Below the pieces are notes generated by a model. The model saw only the letters and a program-made list of their open reading frames with translations. It had not been told where the DNA came from and did not search any database. A stretch of DNA of 64,000 bases from Linanthus parryae (Eukaryota > Streptophyta > Magnoliopsida > Ericales > Polemoniaceae). This document shows, in pieces, positions 12,208 through 23,902 of this stretch (position 1 is its first letter; every line of letters starts with the position of its first letter). Location: assembly GCA_023055425.1 (NCBI GenBank), contig JALGPY010000005.1:80765495-80829494 (forward strand), in the 5' to 3' direction. Made by a program: the position numbers and the translations under genes.

Positions 12208-13592
12208 TGTAGGGCTTTGAACATGGAATCGCAGCAGAAGAAAAGAATTATTTCGTTCAAATCCCTCCAAGGATCACAAGTCAAGAAAACATAACAATAG
12301 CGAAAGATTATTCATGTTTACCTTGTTGGTTTCCTTGATGACTTCAACCGCAAATAGTCTCAGGTTCTCTACGCTAGACCTTCCTTGCCTTCTTGTGCTA
12401 GCTAGAACGGAGGAAGGGGATGACGGAATCACGCAACGAAGCAACCAAGGTGCCTCTCGGCCTCCTTGTGGCCGACGGGTAGGTGGCAGACGCAGAGAGG
12501 GTTCGGCCCTCTGTGTGTTTTGCCCTCTTACTCCTTTCTCTCCTACTCGATGTGTTATGAGAATAACTATTACTTGAGTAGGAAGATGGGAGTTCCTTTA
12601 TATAGTCCAACAACTCCTTGTTGTTTCCATAAAGGACCCTTTACTAATCATATCCTTATATGGATTAGTTCTTCTTGCTAATAAGTCCTACTAAGTTTGC
12701 AAGTTGTTGCAATATGATCCTTTTAAATTAATCTCTCTTAATTAAATCCCACGTCTATATATATCCATATGGCGTGTGACCCCATAGGTTTTTACTTAAT
12801 TGGTAGTAAAGATTTACAAACATGGAGCGGTGTTTAGCAACACATCCATGCCATCCAATTAATAGAAATAGTCATCCGACAAACCTTGTGAACGTATTAT
12901 CTAATCCCTTTGTCTCATTATCCGGATTGGACACGATACATACAAGTCACACTCGTATATCCAATCCATAGTTTCTTGATCCTGGGAATAGCCCTATCCA
13001 TGCATATAACATCAATATCCCCATATTGATTTATATGAGTCTGGCCAGACATTCCATAGGCGCAATTCCTCGAGTGGCCTCATATATTTTCTCCCATTAT
13101 GTGGGAGGGACAAATTCTAACTACATCACTCACCATCTCTAAGCTTGCTTCCTATTGTGCCCAATATACTCCTTTATAGCTACCCAGTTACAGAGTAGCA
13201 TTTGACAATGTCAAAGCAAAATATTTCACAACTAGAGGATCTAGTGACTTCAAGTCTAAGGATGATAATACCTTATCAGCACGAGAAGCGCTTGTGACTT
13301 TACATAACTTGTATGTAGCCTTCTCGGATTGGGTCAATCCAGTATGTCATTACTCCTAATACATACCCATGTGTTGGATCGTGATATCTCATATCAATCC
13401 AACCCCATACTAGTCTATAGATGATCGTTCTGTTAATCAGTGTATTTGACTAGGAATTTTTAAGATAAGCAACACGATTTGTAAATCTAAGGACTTCATT
13501 TTATTAAATATTTCCATAAATAATACAATGATTATTCTAGCAAAAAAACGTTCATTCTAAACTAGATTGTCTCAAGGGAATCTATTCCAACA
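12208..13592 (-). mobile_element. Inverted solo LTR, Angela-like family
   Basis: On the minus strand it starts TGTTGGAATAGATTCCC at 13592 and ends ...GCCCTACA at 12208, TG to CA, about 1.39 kb. No internal region or primer site is attached on either side. Flanks are ATTCG (12203-12207) and GTTCG (13593-13597), a 5-bp target duplication with one change. A minus-strand TATATAAA is at 12597-12604. Short plus-strand ORFs inside it are not genes. It is diverged from LTR1 and LTR2. Confidence 0.85.
12597..12604 (-). promoter_or_regulatory. TATA box of the inverted solo LTR
   Basis: The plus strand reads TTTATATA, which is TATATAAA in the LTR sense, followed by GG as in the other LTRs of this family. 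Confidence 0.55.
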
Positions 13593-14848
13593 GTTCGCCC
13601 CCCTTTGGGGACTGTCCCTCTTGCCTTGCCGCCCAAGCTAGGCTCGACCAAGGGGTTGGGTCGGCCTAGCATGCGGCCTAGCTGCGTGTGACGCTCGGCC
13701 GACCGCCCCAAGGCCTAGCCTTGGTCCTTGGGAGGTTCGTCCATGGTGGATGGTAGATCCTTGGACCGTTGTGACCCCTAATTACCAAATTTCAACTAAA
13801 ATTGAACAAGCGCGTTAAAATTGGTTTTAACTGTATTATGTGCTTTATTTCATGGTGGATGGATATGGCCTAGGTTGTGGATGTTTATTTTGTGGTTTGG
13901 TTTACGGCCTGGGAGCCGATGAAAGTTATATAATTATTAATTTACGGCACGCGATCCGATCATCTTCTCAACATGTGAGGTTTTATTTATTTATTCTAGA
14001 TGTTAGGCTAGAATTAGAAATATTTAGATGATAGCCAAGAGAGTGGAGAAGAAGACCGATGAAGGTCCCATCCAAGACGCGCGCGACTATGGTGGAGCAT
14101 ATGGAGATGAGCGTGTCACTTTAGGACATATAGATATTATCATTGGCTTGGTAATATCTTAGTCTAGGGGCCATATCCACGCCATGTTAATTTTTCTTTT
14201 GTGGATGTTTATTATTTATGTCTTGTTATTTATTTTGATGTTTGGATGATGCATGCAAAATGTTAACAACATAATAATAAACAAGTTTGATCTTTTATTG
14301 TGGATTGCCCAATCCAAATAAGTAGATCATGTTGATGGGATCAACCAAACGAATAATGAATATTAAATCCCTCAATGGAAATATTGCGTTTTGCCTTCTC
14401 TTGCCTAAACACCCTTCATGATCAAGGTCTATTAAATTCGGCGACACAAGCAAGTAATGTGTGATTGTTGAAGCAAGAGGTTGGACGCAACTAGGTGAGA
14501 TCAATTGGATTGATGAACCTAGAGGCATGACAATTAGAAGTTATCTAAAGGACAAAGAATAATGGATTATTCTCCTAATTGGACCAAGAGTTGCATGGGA
14601 TGCACTTGGAATGGTTCCTACCTAAATAACCAATTCTTGGGTGACTTGCCAAAGAAAGCTCAAGAAGAAGTGAAATATGTATCTTGGACTCAATAGAAAA
14701 TATGTATGATATTTTCCGCATTAATGGTGAGGGCTATTAATTCGAGAAAAATAGTGGGAGCTGTATTTAATAATCTAGCCATTGTTGAATATAGTTAAAA
14801 ACGTTCAAAATACTAAAATTACATATCTTACGTTTTGTAGAATTCCAA

Positions 14849-17270
14849 ATGGCAAACAATCACGCATCGACTTCATCCCTGCGATCTGTCCTTGAGAAGG
14901 ATAAACTGTATGGAACAAATTTCCTTGACTGGTAATAAACTTGAGGATTGTCCTTAAGCTAGAAAAGAAGCTGTATGTCTTGGACAATCCTATTCCAGAC
15001 CTACCCTAGGATAAGTCTGTTCCGGCCGACGTAAGAACACGTCAGAAGCATATAGATGATGTGACTTGCCTCATGATCTGCACCATGACCTCTGAGCTTC
15101 AGAAGCAACACAAGAACATGGAGGCATATTGTATGATCATACACTTTAATTAGTTGTTTCTGGAATAGGCTAGGCATGAACGGTATGAGGTGTCCAAAGC
15201 ACTGTTCAAGAGCAGTCTCGCAGAGGGAATCCAGTTGGGCCTCATGTACTCCGAATGATCGAGTAAATTGAGAATCTCATGAGGCTGGGGTTCCTGATAT
15301 CTCTCTGTTAGGAGTTATTATTATACTTTATTACTACTTGTATTTGGCTTATTTCACATGATTTATATGTTATATTTGCACAAATATTTGAATTTAACGA
15401 TTTATAAGCCTAAGAGTAAAAAGTTGTGTTTCAAGCTTATTTGAGCATGTTTTCTCTCATATTTGCGATGATAATTGCACGGGTTGTTTAGTGTTGTGTA
15501 TCTCAGGTAAAAGAGGTGCATTGGAGCTTATTAGATGCTTGGATATGCTTGGAATGGAGCTAGATGAAGAGGAGAAAAGAAGACGCAAAGACGAAGAAAA
15601 GTTGGAAAAGTCACTCCTGACCAGCCTGTACTATTTTCGATGCTCAGGAAAATCTACAAAGAATTTTGGAGCAAGGCCTGCGGCATTGGAAATTAGACAT
15701 CCGTAGCTTTCCAACGATATATGGTAGGACCAAAGACGAGTCCGTATGAGGTAGATACTGCCCGCGCAAGATCAGAAAATAATTCTGGCCGGGAATTACA
15801 AAGTAGAGGGGCTGAAGTGCAATTTCGGCCAGATTTCATTAAAAAAGCGTGCCCAGGCAATAAAGGATGATTCTTAGACCTAAAAGACGAGAAGAATCTG
15901 CTGGGGAATGAGGGCGGAAGGCTAGGGATCACGAGGGGCATGAAGAACAACGCCGGAATCGCCAGAACGCGAATTTCGTCACGAGTTTGACTATCCCTCC
16001 TATCTTTTCTATCTTTTCTCAATACTATGAACTCGTTAGCTTTTATTTTCAGCATATTTGAGTAGTTTTATTAGCTAGGCTCTATGGAGAGCCTAGGGTT
16101 TTGTTAGACACCGCTCCGGATTTGTTTGTTTGATTCACGCTTATGGATTCACGTTATTGATTAATTTTCTTCTCTATTGATGTATTGTTGACCTAGAACT
16201 ATTGACACGTTTTAGGTAGGATATGAATGATGAATAGAGATGTCTTTGATCCATAACGTTTATCTTAGCTTAAAGTAACATTGAAATTGCATCTTCTAGT
16301 AATCTTGTTCTTAATTTTATGCTACCTTAGCGTCATGAACTAGGGTATCTACTTGGTGAAAGATTGATGGACTGATAGGTGAAGATTGATTAGCTTATGA
16401 ATCTAGGATTCCTAGCAACCCCGTATCATGATGGACCGAAAGGTGAAATGTTAGGATTTGGATCAAAACGTAGGATTATCCTTAGTGCTTGTTGGGTGAT
16501 GTAGTTTATGGATCGACATATGACGATTACAGAACTTAGCATAGGCTTACATGAGACCGAGAGGAGATTGTAAGTAGTTAGACGTGATCAAGAACATATT
16601 CAATATTACATGTTTCAAAGCAATATCCGGAATTGTCTACTGCCCTAGGTGATCCATATATCGCCTAGTTCTTCTCCTTATTTAATCAAACATTGTTTAA
16701 TTATAAAAATCCAAAAATAATCTCTTTTAGTTTTTTTAATACAGACACTTGATTGGGAGTGACGAATTCTCAAACCAACAACTTTCTTCCTGTTATTTCA
16801 ATTACACTCTTTAGATTTTAATCTCTAATAAACAATAAATCTACTATCTGTCCTCGTGGGATTCGATAACTCGGGGTTGAAATACACTCCACTATATTAC
16901 TTGACCGTGCACTTGCGTATACACGTAAGAAATCGTGTCAGTTCCCACTCGACCAAGAGTTGGCGATTGATCTTGTCTTGCAATCGTTACCTGACAGTTA
17001 TAACCAGTTCATAATGAACTATAACTTGAACGAGATCAGTTAGACTCTGCCAGGCTTGCTAAACATGCTAAAGACAGCTGAACAGAGCATCAACAAAGGC
17101 AAGGGCAATGCCATAATGATGGTGAATAAAAGGAAGGGCAAGGGAGTTGACTCTAATTCTAAATGAAAGCGCAAGATAGTTGCAAATTCCAAGGAAGCCC
17201 TAAAGCCTAGTGGGGGTGGATAAAGGTGATTGTCACTATTGTAGCCAGCCGGGTCACTGGAGGAGGAGTT
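14849..17270 (+). pseudogene. Unit C gag, interrupted by a solo LTR
   Basis: The ATG at 14849 has the family context CCAAATGGC. The first part (14849-15294) has tandem stops near 14934 and small indels. The gene resumes at 16941-16945 after the inserted LTR and runs to the zinc knuckle CHYCSQPGHWRRSC near 17229-17270, whose four ligands are intact. Another stop (TGA) lies near 17164. The damage differs from A and B, so unit C decayed independently. The product would be a UBN2-type copia Gag. Confidence 0.82.
15295..16940. mobile_element. Athila/Tat-like gypsy solo LTR
   Basis: A 1646-bp segment starts TGATATCTC and ends CGTGTCA and is flanked by perfect 5-bp duplications GTTCC (15290-15294, 16941-16945), inside unit C gag. 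It has no coding capacity and no internal region, so it is a solo LTR left by LTR-LTR recombination. The end, with GTGGGATTCGATAACTCG and GACCGTGCACTTGCG, resembles LTR ends I know from Athila/Tat gypsy elements; the lineage is inference. A cut inverted relative lies at 21367. Confidence 0.85.
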
Positions 17271-18790
17271 GCCCCAAGTATCTGGAGGATAAGAAGCTTG
17301 GAATAGTGATTCCACCACCACTAGGTATTTTTGTTATGGACGTCAATCTATCTATTTCTTTATCATGGGTATTGGATACTGGATGTGGATCTCACATTTG
17401 CCGAAATGTGCAAGATTTGAAAAGAAGTAGAAGATTGGCTAAAGGAGAGATAGATCTACACATTGGGAATGGAGCAAGAGTTGCTTCATTAGCTATTGGC
17501 GTTTACGAGATATATTTGCTTCTGGACTTATTTTAGAATTAGACAATTGCTATTATGTGCCTTCTATGAGCAGAAACATTATTTTCGTTTCTTGTATGGA
17601 CGAGAAAGGTTTTTATATTTCAATAAAAGACAAGTGTTGCTCCATTTATTTTGATAGTATGCACTATTGTAGCGCTCATTTGTCTAATGGATTATATATC
17701 CTTGATTTAGATAATTCCATATATAACATAAATACTAAAAGGATTAAACTAATGATTTAAATCCTACATATATATGGCAGTGTCGTTTAGGCCATATAAA
17801 CGAGAAACGCATATCCGGAGTCCATTAGCATGGACTTCTAGACTCATTTAATTTGGAATCATATGAGACATGCAAGTCTTTTTTATTAGGAAAAATGACA
17901 AAGTCCCCTTTCAATAAGAAAGGTGAGAGGACTAGTGAGATACTAGCACTCATACATATAGATGTACGTGGGTCGTTTCCCACGCCTGCCAGAGGTCGTT
18001 ACACCTACTTCATTACATTCACTGATGATTTCAGTATATATTGATTTGTTTACCTTATGAAGGCCAAATCCGAATCTTTTAAATTGTTCAAAGAATTCAT
18101 GAATGAAGTAGAGAAGCAACTTGGTAAGAGTATTAAGGATTTGCGATCGAATCGTGGACGAAAATACTTGAGCCAAGAGTTTGAAGTATATCTTAGAGAG
18201 TGTGGGAGTGTATCCCAACTCATCCCACTCGGAACGCCACATTGGAATGGTGTATCCGAGAGGAGGAATCGCACATTATTGAATTTGGTGCGATCTATGA
18301 TGTGTCAAACGGATCTTCCGATATCATTTTGGGGACATGCTTTATTCATTGCGACTTTTAACATTAACTGTGTTCCAACCAAATCAATCATGATGAAACC
18401 ATATGATATATGGACTGGGAAGCGTCCCATAGTGTCGTTTATGAAGATTTGGGGCTGCGGTGTCTATGTAAAACGTTTACAAACAGAAAAGCTCGGGCCC
18501 AAAGCGGATAAGTGTAAGTTTGTGGCATATCCTAAAGAAACGAAAGGGTATTATTTCTACAATCCAATCGCGAACAAAGTATTTGTAGCTCGGACCGGCG
18601 TGTTTCTAGAAATAGAGCTAGTCTCTAAAGAAGCAAGTGGGAGGACTCTAGAAATTGAAGAAATTCAAGAGGCACAAACCACTGAACCGTTGATGGAACA
18701 TGAACAGGAACCGCAATTAGTTGTGGAAGAACCTTCTCAGGTGACACAGGAACTCCGTAGGTCAGGAAGGGTACGTCATGAGCCAGAGGT
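17271..18790 (+). pseudogene. Unit C pol: protease and integrase
   Basis: The protease motif WVLDTGCGSH is near 17366. Frames change near 17525 and 17750, and the HCRLGH zinc motif is altered (Trp-Gln-Cys). The integrase core is in pieces: IDVRGSFPTPAR near 17960, then an altered second Asp region (LRSNRGRKYL, Asp to Asn) near 18143, then NGVSERRNR near 18247. The loss of the second catalytic Asp would inactivate strand transfer even without the stops. Confidence 0.82.
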
Positions 18791-20417
18791 ACGAACATCT
18801 TGTGACTGAGCCCGAGGACATACCACTCATGGATGATGAGCCTGCAACCTACGGGGAGGCCATGAAAGGCCCAGACTCCAAAAAGTGGCTAGAAGCCATG
18901 AGATCCAAAATGGATTCCATGTACACCAACAAAGTATGGACTTTGGTGGAGCTACCTAAAGGGGCTCGGCCCATAGGGTGCAAGTGGGTCTTCAAGAAGT
19001 AGACCGACATGGATGGAAAGGTATTTGCCTACAAGGGGCGTTTGGTGGCAAAAAGTTATAGAAAGATTCATGGTATTGACTATGATGAGACCTTTTCACC
19101 AGTCGCCATGACTAAATCCATTCGAATGCTACTTGCTATTGCAGCATACTATGACTACGAGATTTGGCAAATGGATGTCAAAACAGCAGTCCTTTATGGG
19201 AACCTCCTCGATGATGTGTATATGGCACAACCGGAGGGTTTTGAGGATCCAGAGAAAGCCAATAAAGTCTGTAAGCTGCAAAGATCCATTTATGGATTGA
19301 AGCAAGTTTCTAGGAGCTGGAATCGACGTTTTGATGACGCGGTCAAAAAGTTTGGCTTCATCAAGAACGAAGATGAGCCCTGTGTTTACAAGAAGGTTAG
19401 TGGGAGATTTGTAGTGTTTATTGTCTTGTATGTGGATGACATACTACTCATTGGGAACGACATTCCTACTTTGCAATCTGTTAAAGATTGGCTAGGAAAG
19501 TTTTTCGCAATGAAGGACTTAGGAGATGCAGATTATATACTTGGTATCAAGATCTATAGGGATAGATCTAGAAAGCTGCTAGGACTAAGTCAAAGTACAT
19601 ATATTGACAAGGTGTTGAAAAGGTTCAACATGCAAGATTCCAAGAAGGGATTCTTTCCCATGTCGCATGGAGTCACTCTCTCTAAAACTGGCTGTCCTTC
19701 CAATGAGATTGAGAGGGACAGCATAAGTAGGATACCCTATGCTACGACCATAGATCCATTATGTATGCCATGTTATGTACTAGATCGGACGTATTAGATG
19801 CGTTGAGTATGGTAAGCAGATATCAGTCCAATCCAGGTGGGAGTCACTGGATTGCTGTCAAGAACATCCTAAAGACGTCGAGAAGAACTGAGGATGCGTT
19901 CTTGATATTTGGAGGTAAGGAAGAGATAAGTGTAATTGGTTACACTGACGCAAGTTTCCAAACTGAAAAAGATGACTACAGATCGCAGTCGGGATACGTG
20001 TTTTGCCTGAATGGAGGAGTTGTGAGCTTGAAGAGTTCCAAGCAAGGGACAGTTGCTGATTCTTAAACTGAAGCTGAGTATATTGCTGCTGCAGAAGCAG
20101 CAAAAGAGGCAGTTTAGATAAAGAAGTTTATCACTGAGCTCGGTGTGGTCCCTAGCACCGTGGATCCCGAAGAGTTGTACTGTGACAACTCTGGAGCAAT
20201 CGCACAAGCCAAGGAACCAAGATCACACTAGAAATCAAAGCATGTACTTATGAGATTCCATCTTATTCGTATTATGATAGACAGAGGATATGTGAAGATG
20301 TGCAAGATTTCAATGGATGACACTCTTTAAGATCCGCTCACAAAACCACTTGCGCAGCGAAAGCATGAAGGGCACACTAGATCTATAGGCATACGAGATG
20401 CACCAGATATGCTCTAG
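18791..20417 (+). pseudogene. Unit C pol: reverse transcriptase and RNase H
   Basis: Reverse transcriptase is readable at 18791-19002 and 19009-19797 with YVDDILLIG near 19430, so the catalytic box is intact. A TAG near 19000 and a one-base change near 19750 break it. RNase H is at about 19761-20417 with several stops (for instance near 20065, 20115 and 20229). The four stops common to A and B are mostly absent here, which separates C from that pair. Confidence 0.82.
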
Positions 20418-20431
20418 TGCAAGTGGGAGAC

Positions 20432-21362
20432 TATTGGAATAGGTGCCATATAGGAAATCTATATTTAGTATGAACGATGTTTTGGCTAGAATATTCATTT
20501 ATTAATTATTGTGATATTTAATATAAAGAAGTCCTTTTATACAATGTGTTGTTTATCTTAAATATCCCTAGTCCATTATATCGGTTAATAGGACGATCAA
20601 ATATAGACTAGTATGTGTGTAGATTGATATAGAGATATCAACTCTAACACATGGGTATGCATTAGGAGTAATGGCATACTGGATTGACCCACAACGAGAA
20701 GGATACATTAGATTATGTCAAAGTCACAATCGCTTCTCGTAGTGCTAATAATATTGTAGTCTTTGGACTTGAAGTCACTAGATACTCTTGTTGTGGAATA
20801 TCATAATTTGATGTTATCCAACGTTCTCCTTAACCGAGAAACTATAAAGATAGCTATCGCGCATGATAGGAAGCAAGCTTAGAGATCGTAGTGATGTAGA
20901 AAGGATTTTTCCCTCCCACATAATGGGAGCAAATATCCATGGCCACTCGAGGGATGGTGCTTATTGAATGTCAGACCAGACTCAGATAAATCAATATGGA
21001 GATATTGATGTTATATGCTTGCATAAGCATATTCCCATGATCGAGAAACTATGGATTGGATATACGAGTGTGACTATTATGTCTCGTGTCCAATCCGGAT
21101 ATGGAGACAAAGGGATAACGCAATATGTGATTACTGGGCACAAGGTTTGTCGGGATCACTGACATATTTCTACTAGTTGGATGGCACGGATGTGTTGCTA
21201 GACACCGCTTCATGTTAGTAATAAGTTACTACCAACTAAGTAGAAACCTATAGGGTCACACACCGAATTGATTAAATTGGATATTGGTATTAATCAGTTG
21301 GACTAATTAATAAAAGGATCATAACGCAACCACAAGCAAACTTAGAGGAACTAATTTGCATG
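20432..21362 (+). repeat. LTR3 of unit C, 3'-truncated
   Basis: It follows the polypurine tract at 20421-20431 and starts TATTGGAATAGGTGCC, so the terminal TG has become TA. It aligns with the first two thirds of LTR1 and stops at CTAATTTGCA, where a different repeat begins. TATA box and LTR end are missing. It is clearly more diverged than LTR1 is from LTR2. Confidence 0.82.
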
Positions 21363-21556
21363 TGGGTGACGCGATTTCATAACGCTTATGCGCAAGTGCA
21401 TGGTCAAGTAATATAGGGCTGGTATTTCAACCCCAAGTTATCGATCCCACAAGGACAGACTCGAGACTATTTAGTTACTTATTTAGTTTAGAATACGGTA
21501 CATGGAGGAAAAGATTTAATACTTAAATAGTTCGTCACCCACAAACAAGTGACTTG
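21363..21556 (-). mobile_element. Fragment of inverted Athila/Tat-like LTR
   Basis: From 21367 (TGACGCGATTT) the sequence is the reverse complement of the last about 190 bases of the solo LTR type at 15295-16940, sharing CAAGTGCA, GGTCAAGTAATATAG and GTATTTCAACCCC. It is cut on the right where the SIRE-like LTR begins. Confidence 0.72.
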
Positions 21557-23060
21557 TTGAGTCAAAGATCCTTGAATGTGTTTTGGTTGGTAATTGTTTT
21601 GGGTGATGAAAGACAAAGACTAAGACATGAGCAGAAAAGCATCTCAGCTACTTCCAGGCCTTGAGATATTGAGAGAACTTCAAATCCTTGAGAGTTATTC
21701 TATTCTGCTTTATGTTCTAACAGTTCTGTGTTGCAGATTGGATATCTGATTATACAGACCAGGGATTTACTGCATATACTTATGAATTACACTATTTATA
21801 TATCTAACACAATTCCAGATGATCAGAACAGGAAGAATCAAAGGTATCTGGGTTTAACTTTGAATATCTGTTAAGAACGTTCAGAGCTCCAAGGCCTTGA
21901 GATGTGCCTTGAGCTGATGTCAGTTTTTACAGAACTAAGTTGATTCTTTCTTGCAGGTTGTGATTCTTAGTATTGTGATTATTTACTCACTTATAAGTGT
22001 CTTAAACTTGTTTTTCATGATTCATAAGTTTTAGAAGTTACACAGGTTATTTTTCTAATCTGTTAAACAGTTTTATCAGAAACTGGATAACCAAACAGTC
22101 ATAGCACTGTTATCTTTCTGGATTTTGTTGTTGCTTTGTTTCAATGCTGTTGCAGGGTTGTTAAACGTGCAGGAAATCTCAACAAACTCCAACAGATATC
22201 CACTTATAGCTGTTTGAATTTCAGTTGAAAACAGAAAGAGGATTTGTAGGAACTGAGATCCTAAAATCTCTCAATCAGTTGCAGCTGTGGATAAAAGATA
22301 CTGGTTTGAATTTTGAAGATAGAGAGGCTTGTAGAATATTCAGATAGGTGTGAAAAATTCGTGGGAGATCATTCATTCAAACACAAAATCATTCAAGCTT
22401 CAATCCAGATTACAGAAGATCAAATCAATCTAGTTTTCCAGAAGAACACATCCAGGCTTCAACTTCTTATCTTCTTACTGTGTTCTTCACTTGTGCTTCT
22501 CTCTGTGTATCTTTAGAGTATCTTAAACCTCACTTAACCTAGTGGTTGGTTGTTCAAGTGAACAACAATGGTTCTTGTTAGCTCAACAATTAGTAGCTGG
22601 AACTAGATAGGTTTGGAACCACAAGCTGTATAGGTGTAAGGGAAATCACTTAGGCTTGAAGATCTAGGGTTGTTTCTGTGTGATTAATAAGAAGTGTTTG
22701 CCCAATCCTGGTGGGATTAGATCCCTCATGCAGAGATTAGGTCAATTGGGACTGAACTCTGTAAATTGCTTTGTGTTCTTTAATTTAAAGTTTGATTATT
22801 ATCTGCTGCACACAACTCAAATCAAACTAGGGTTCAAAAGTTGTTTAGAATTGTTTACAGTTCAAGGCCTTGAAGCTTTCGATTTTGCCTTTGAAAGTTT
22901 TAGACAGTTTACTAAAATCTCAAGGCCTTGAGATTTGAGTTTCACACAAAGTCTTTCTGTTAAACTTTGAGTTTTGCAAAAGTTTCAATACTCTATTCAA
23001 CCCCCCCCCCCCCTTCTAGAGTATTTAGGTCATGTATTTAGTCTACATTACACACTTTCA
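21555..23060 (+). repeat. 5' LTR of SIRE-1
   Basis: The right end ...CACACTTTCA is fixed by the primer site that follows. The left end is approximate (TGTTGAGTC at 21555), where the older inverted LTR stops. It carries a 13-base C run at 23001-23013 in the context TATTCAAC-Cn-TTCTAGAG, also present in the second SIRE-like LTR near 54428. It has no coding capacity; short ORFs such as 22680-22931 are not supported. Confidence 0.75.
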
Positions 23061-23062
23061 AT

Positions 23063-23074
23063 TGGTATCAGAGC
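23063..23074 (+). other. Primer binding site of SIRE-1
   Basis: TGGTATCAGAGC, complementary to the 3' end of initiator-Met tRNA, starts two bases after the LTR end. Confidence 0.85.
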
Positions 23075-23110
23075 TTGTTGCACTGTTTTAGATCTAACAA
23101 TCTGGTGACT

Positions 23111-23404
23111 ATGAGTAATGTAGGAGATGGTGGATTCTCACAAGGAAGGGCAGCCAACAGACCTCCATTGTTCTGTGGTGATAACTTCATGCACTGGAAG
23201 GCATTGATGAAGATGTTCATCATAGATCAAGACATGGAACTATGGTCAATAGTTCAGAATGGTCCTCATGAGTACTACACTACAATTGATGGAGTCAGAT
23301 GTATCAAGTCTGAGGAAAATCTTTCAGTTACTGAACTGGAAAAGGTATCAAAAAACTACAAGGCTATGATTTGTTTTTGCAGGATGTCACCAAGGCCTTG
23401 AAAA
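23111..23404 (+). pseudogene. SIRE-1 gag, large internal deletion
   Basis: The start ATG at 23111 is chosen because the second SIRE-like copy has the same start (MSNVGxGGFS) at 54533. The N-terminal part with FCGDNFMHWKALMKMF is recognisable as a SIRE Gag start. After about 97 codons it stops at a TGA within CAAGGCCTTGAAAAG (23399-23401) and protease follows 4 bases later, so the rest of Gag with its zinc knuckle is missing. The palindromic motif sits exactly at the deletion joint. Confidence 0.78.
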
Positions 23405-23902
23405 GATCAGAAATGGATATTAGACAGTGGATATTCCAGACATATGAGTGGAAAGAAGTCTCTCTTCATTGAACTTACTGAAAAATCTGGAGGAACAATC
23501 ACACTTGGTGACAAAGCAAAATGCAATATCATTGGTATAGGTAGTATTGGTAATGGTTCTACAAATTCTATATATGATGTTTATCTAGTAGATGGACTTA
23601 AGTATAATCTGCTTAGTATCTCTCAGTTATGTGATAAAGGTTATAAGGCTATATTTGACAAGGAGAAATGTGTGGTGAAAGATGAGAAATCTAGTTATTG
23701 CATACTCACTGCTCCTAGGTCATATAATCTATATGCAATGAATACTAACAGTGTTGCAGGTGACAAGCTAAAATGCCTCAAGGCCTTGAAGGAAGATTCA
23801 AAGCTTTGGCACAGAAAGCTTGGGCATATTAGTATACATACCTTGAATAAATTTATCTCAAGACTTGGTAAGAGGTTTACCGTCACAGAAATTTTCAGAT
23901 GA
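23405..23902 (+). pseudogene. SIRE-1 protease and GAG-pre-integrase domain
   Basis: The aspartic protease motif WILDSGYSRHMSG is at about 23414-23452, with the catalytic D-S-G. The GAG-pre-integrase region KLWHRKLGHIS is near 23802. The frame is lost near 23865, where the next frame takes up the zinc region. The sequence KCLKALKED is encoded by another copy of the CTCAAGGCCTTGAA motif (23777-23790). Confidence 0.85.

Larger units (their letters stand above)
12113..14848 (+). other. Leader of unit C, split by an inverted solo LTR
   Basis: Positions 12125-12207 and 13593-14848 align in order with the leaders at 5278-6622 and 56100-57536 (shared TTGGGCAACAAG, AACAAGCGCGTTAAAATTGG, GATGGATATGGCCTAGG). 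The primer site and first part are absent. An inverted solo LTR sits between the two pieces. No ORF of interest is seen. Confidence 0.78.
1..21362 (+). mobile_element. Head-to-tail array of three Angela-like copia units sharing LTRs
   Basis: The order is internal A, LTR1, internal B, LTR2, internal C, LTR3, all on the plus strand, so one LTR serves as 3' LTR of one unit and 5' LTR of the next. LTRs start TGTTGGAATAG and each follows the polypurine tract AAGTGGGAGAC. A primer site for initiator-Met tRNA follows LTR1. The TGTTGGAAT...GCCCTAGAGGC start and the RNase H style are those I know from Angela/BARE/TAR copia elements. A and B are near-identical and repeat with a period of about 7.08 kb; C is clearly more diverged. 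The left end lies outside the window and LTR3 is cut at its right end. Shared LTRs are the expected product of unequal recombination between LTRs, not of ordinary insertion. Confidence 0.85.

Noticed and set aside
12314..12681. Two plus-strand ORFs of 70-90 codons
   Set aside because: They lie inside an inverted LTR and match no protein pattern; the LTR explains the sequence.
15491..16055. ORFs of 71 and 120 codons in opposite directions
   Set aside because: Both fall inside the solo LTR at 15295-16940, which has exact borders and a target duplication.
22313..22931. Short ORFs in the SIRE-1 LTR
   Set aside because: There is no homology or codon signal, and they lie between LTR borders.
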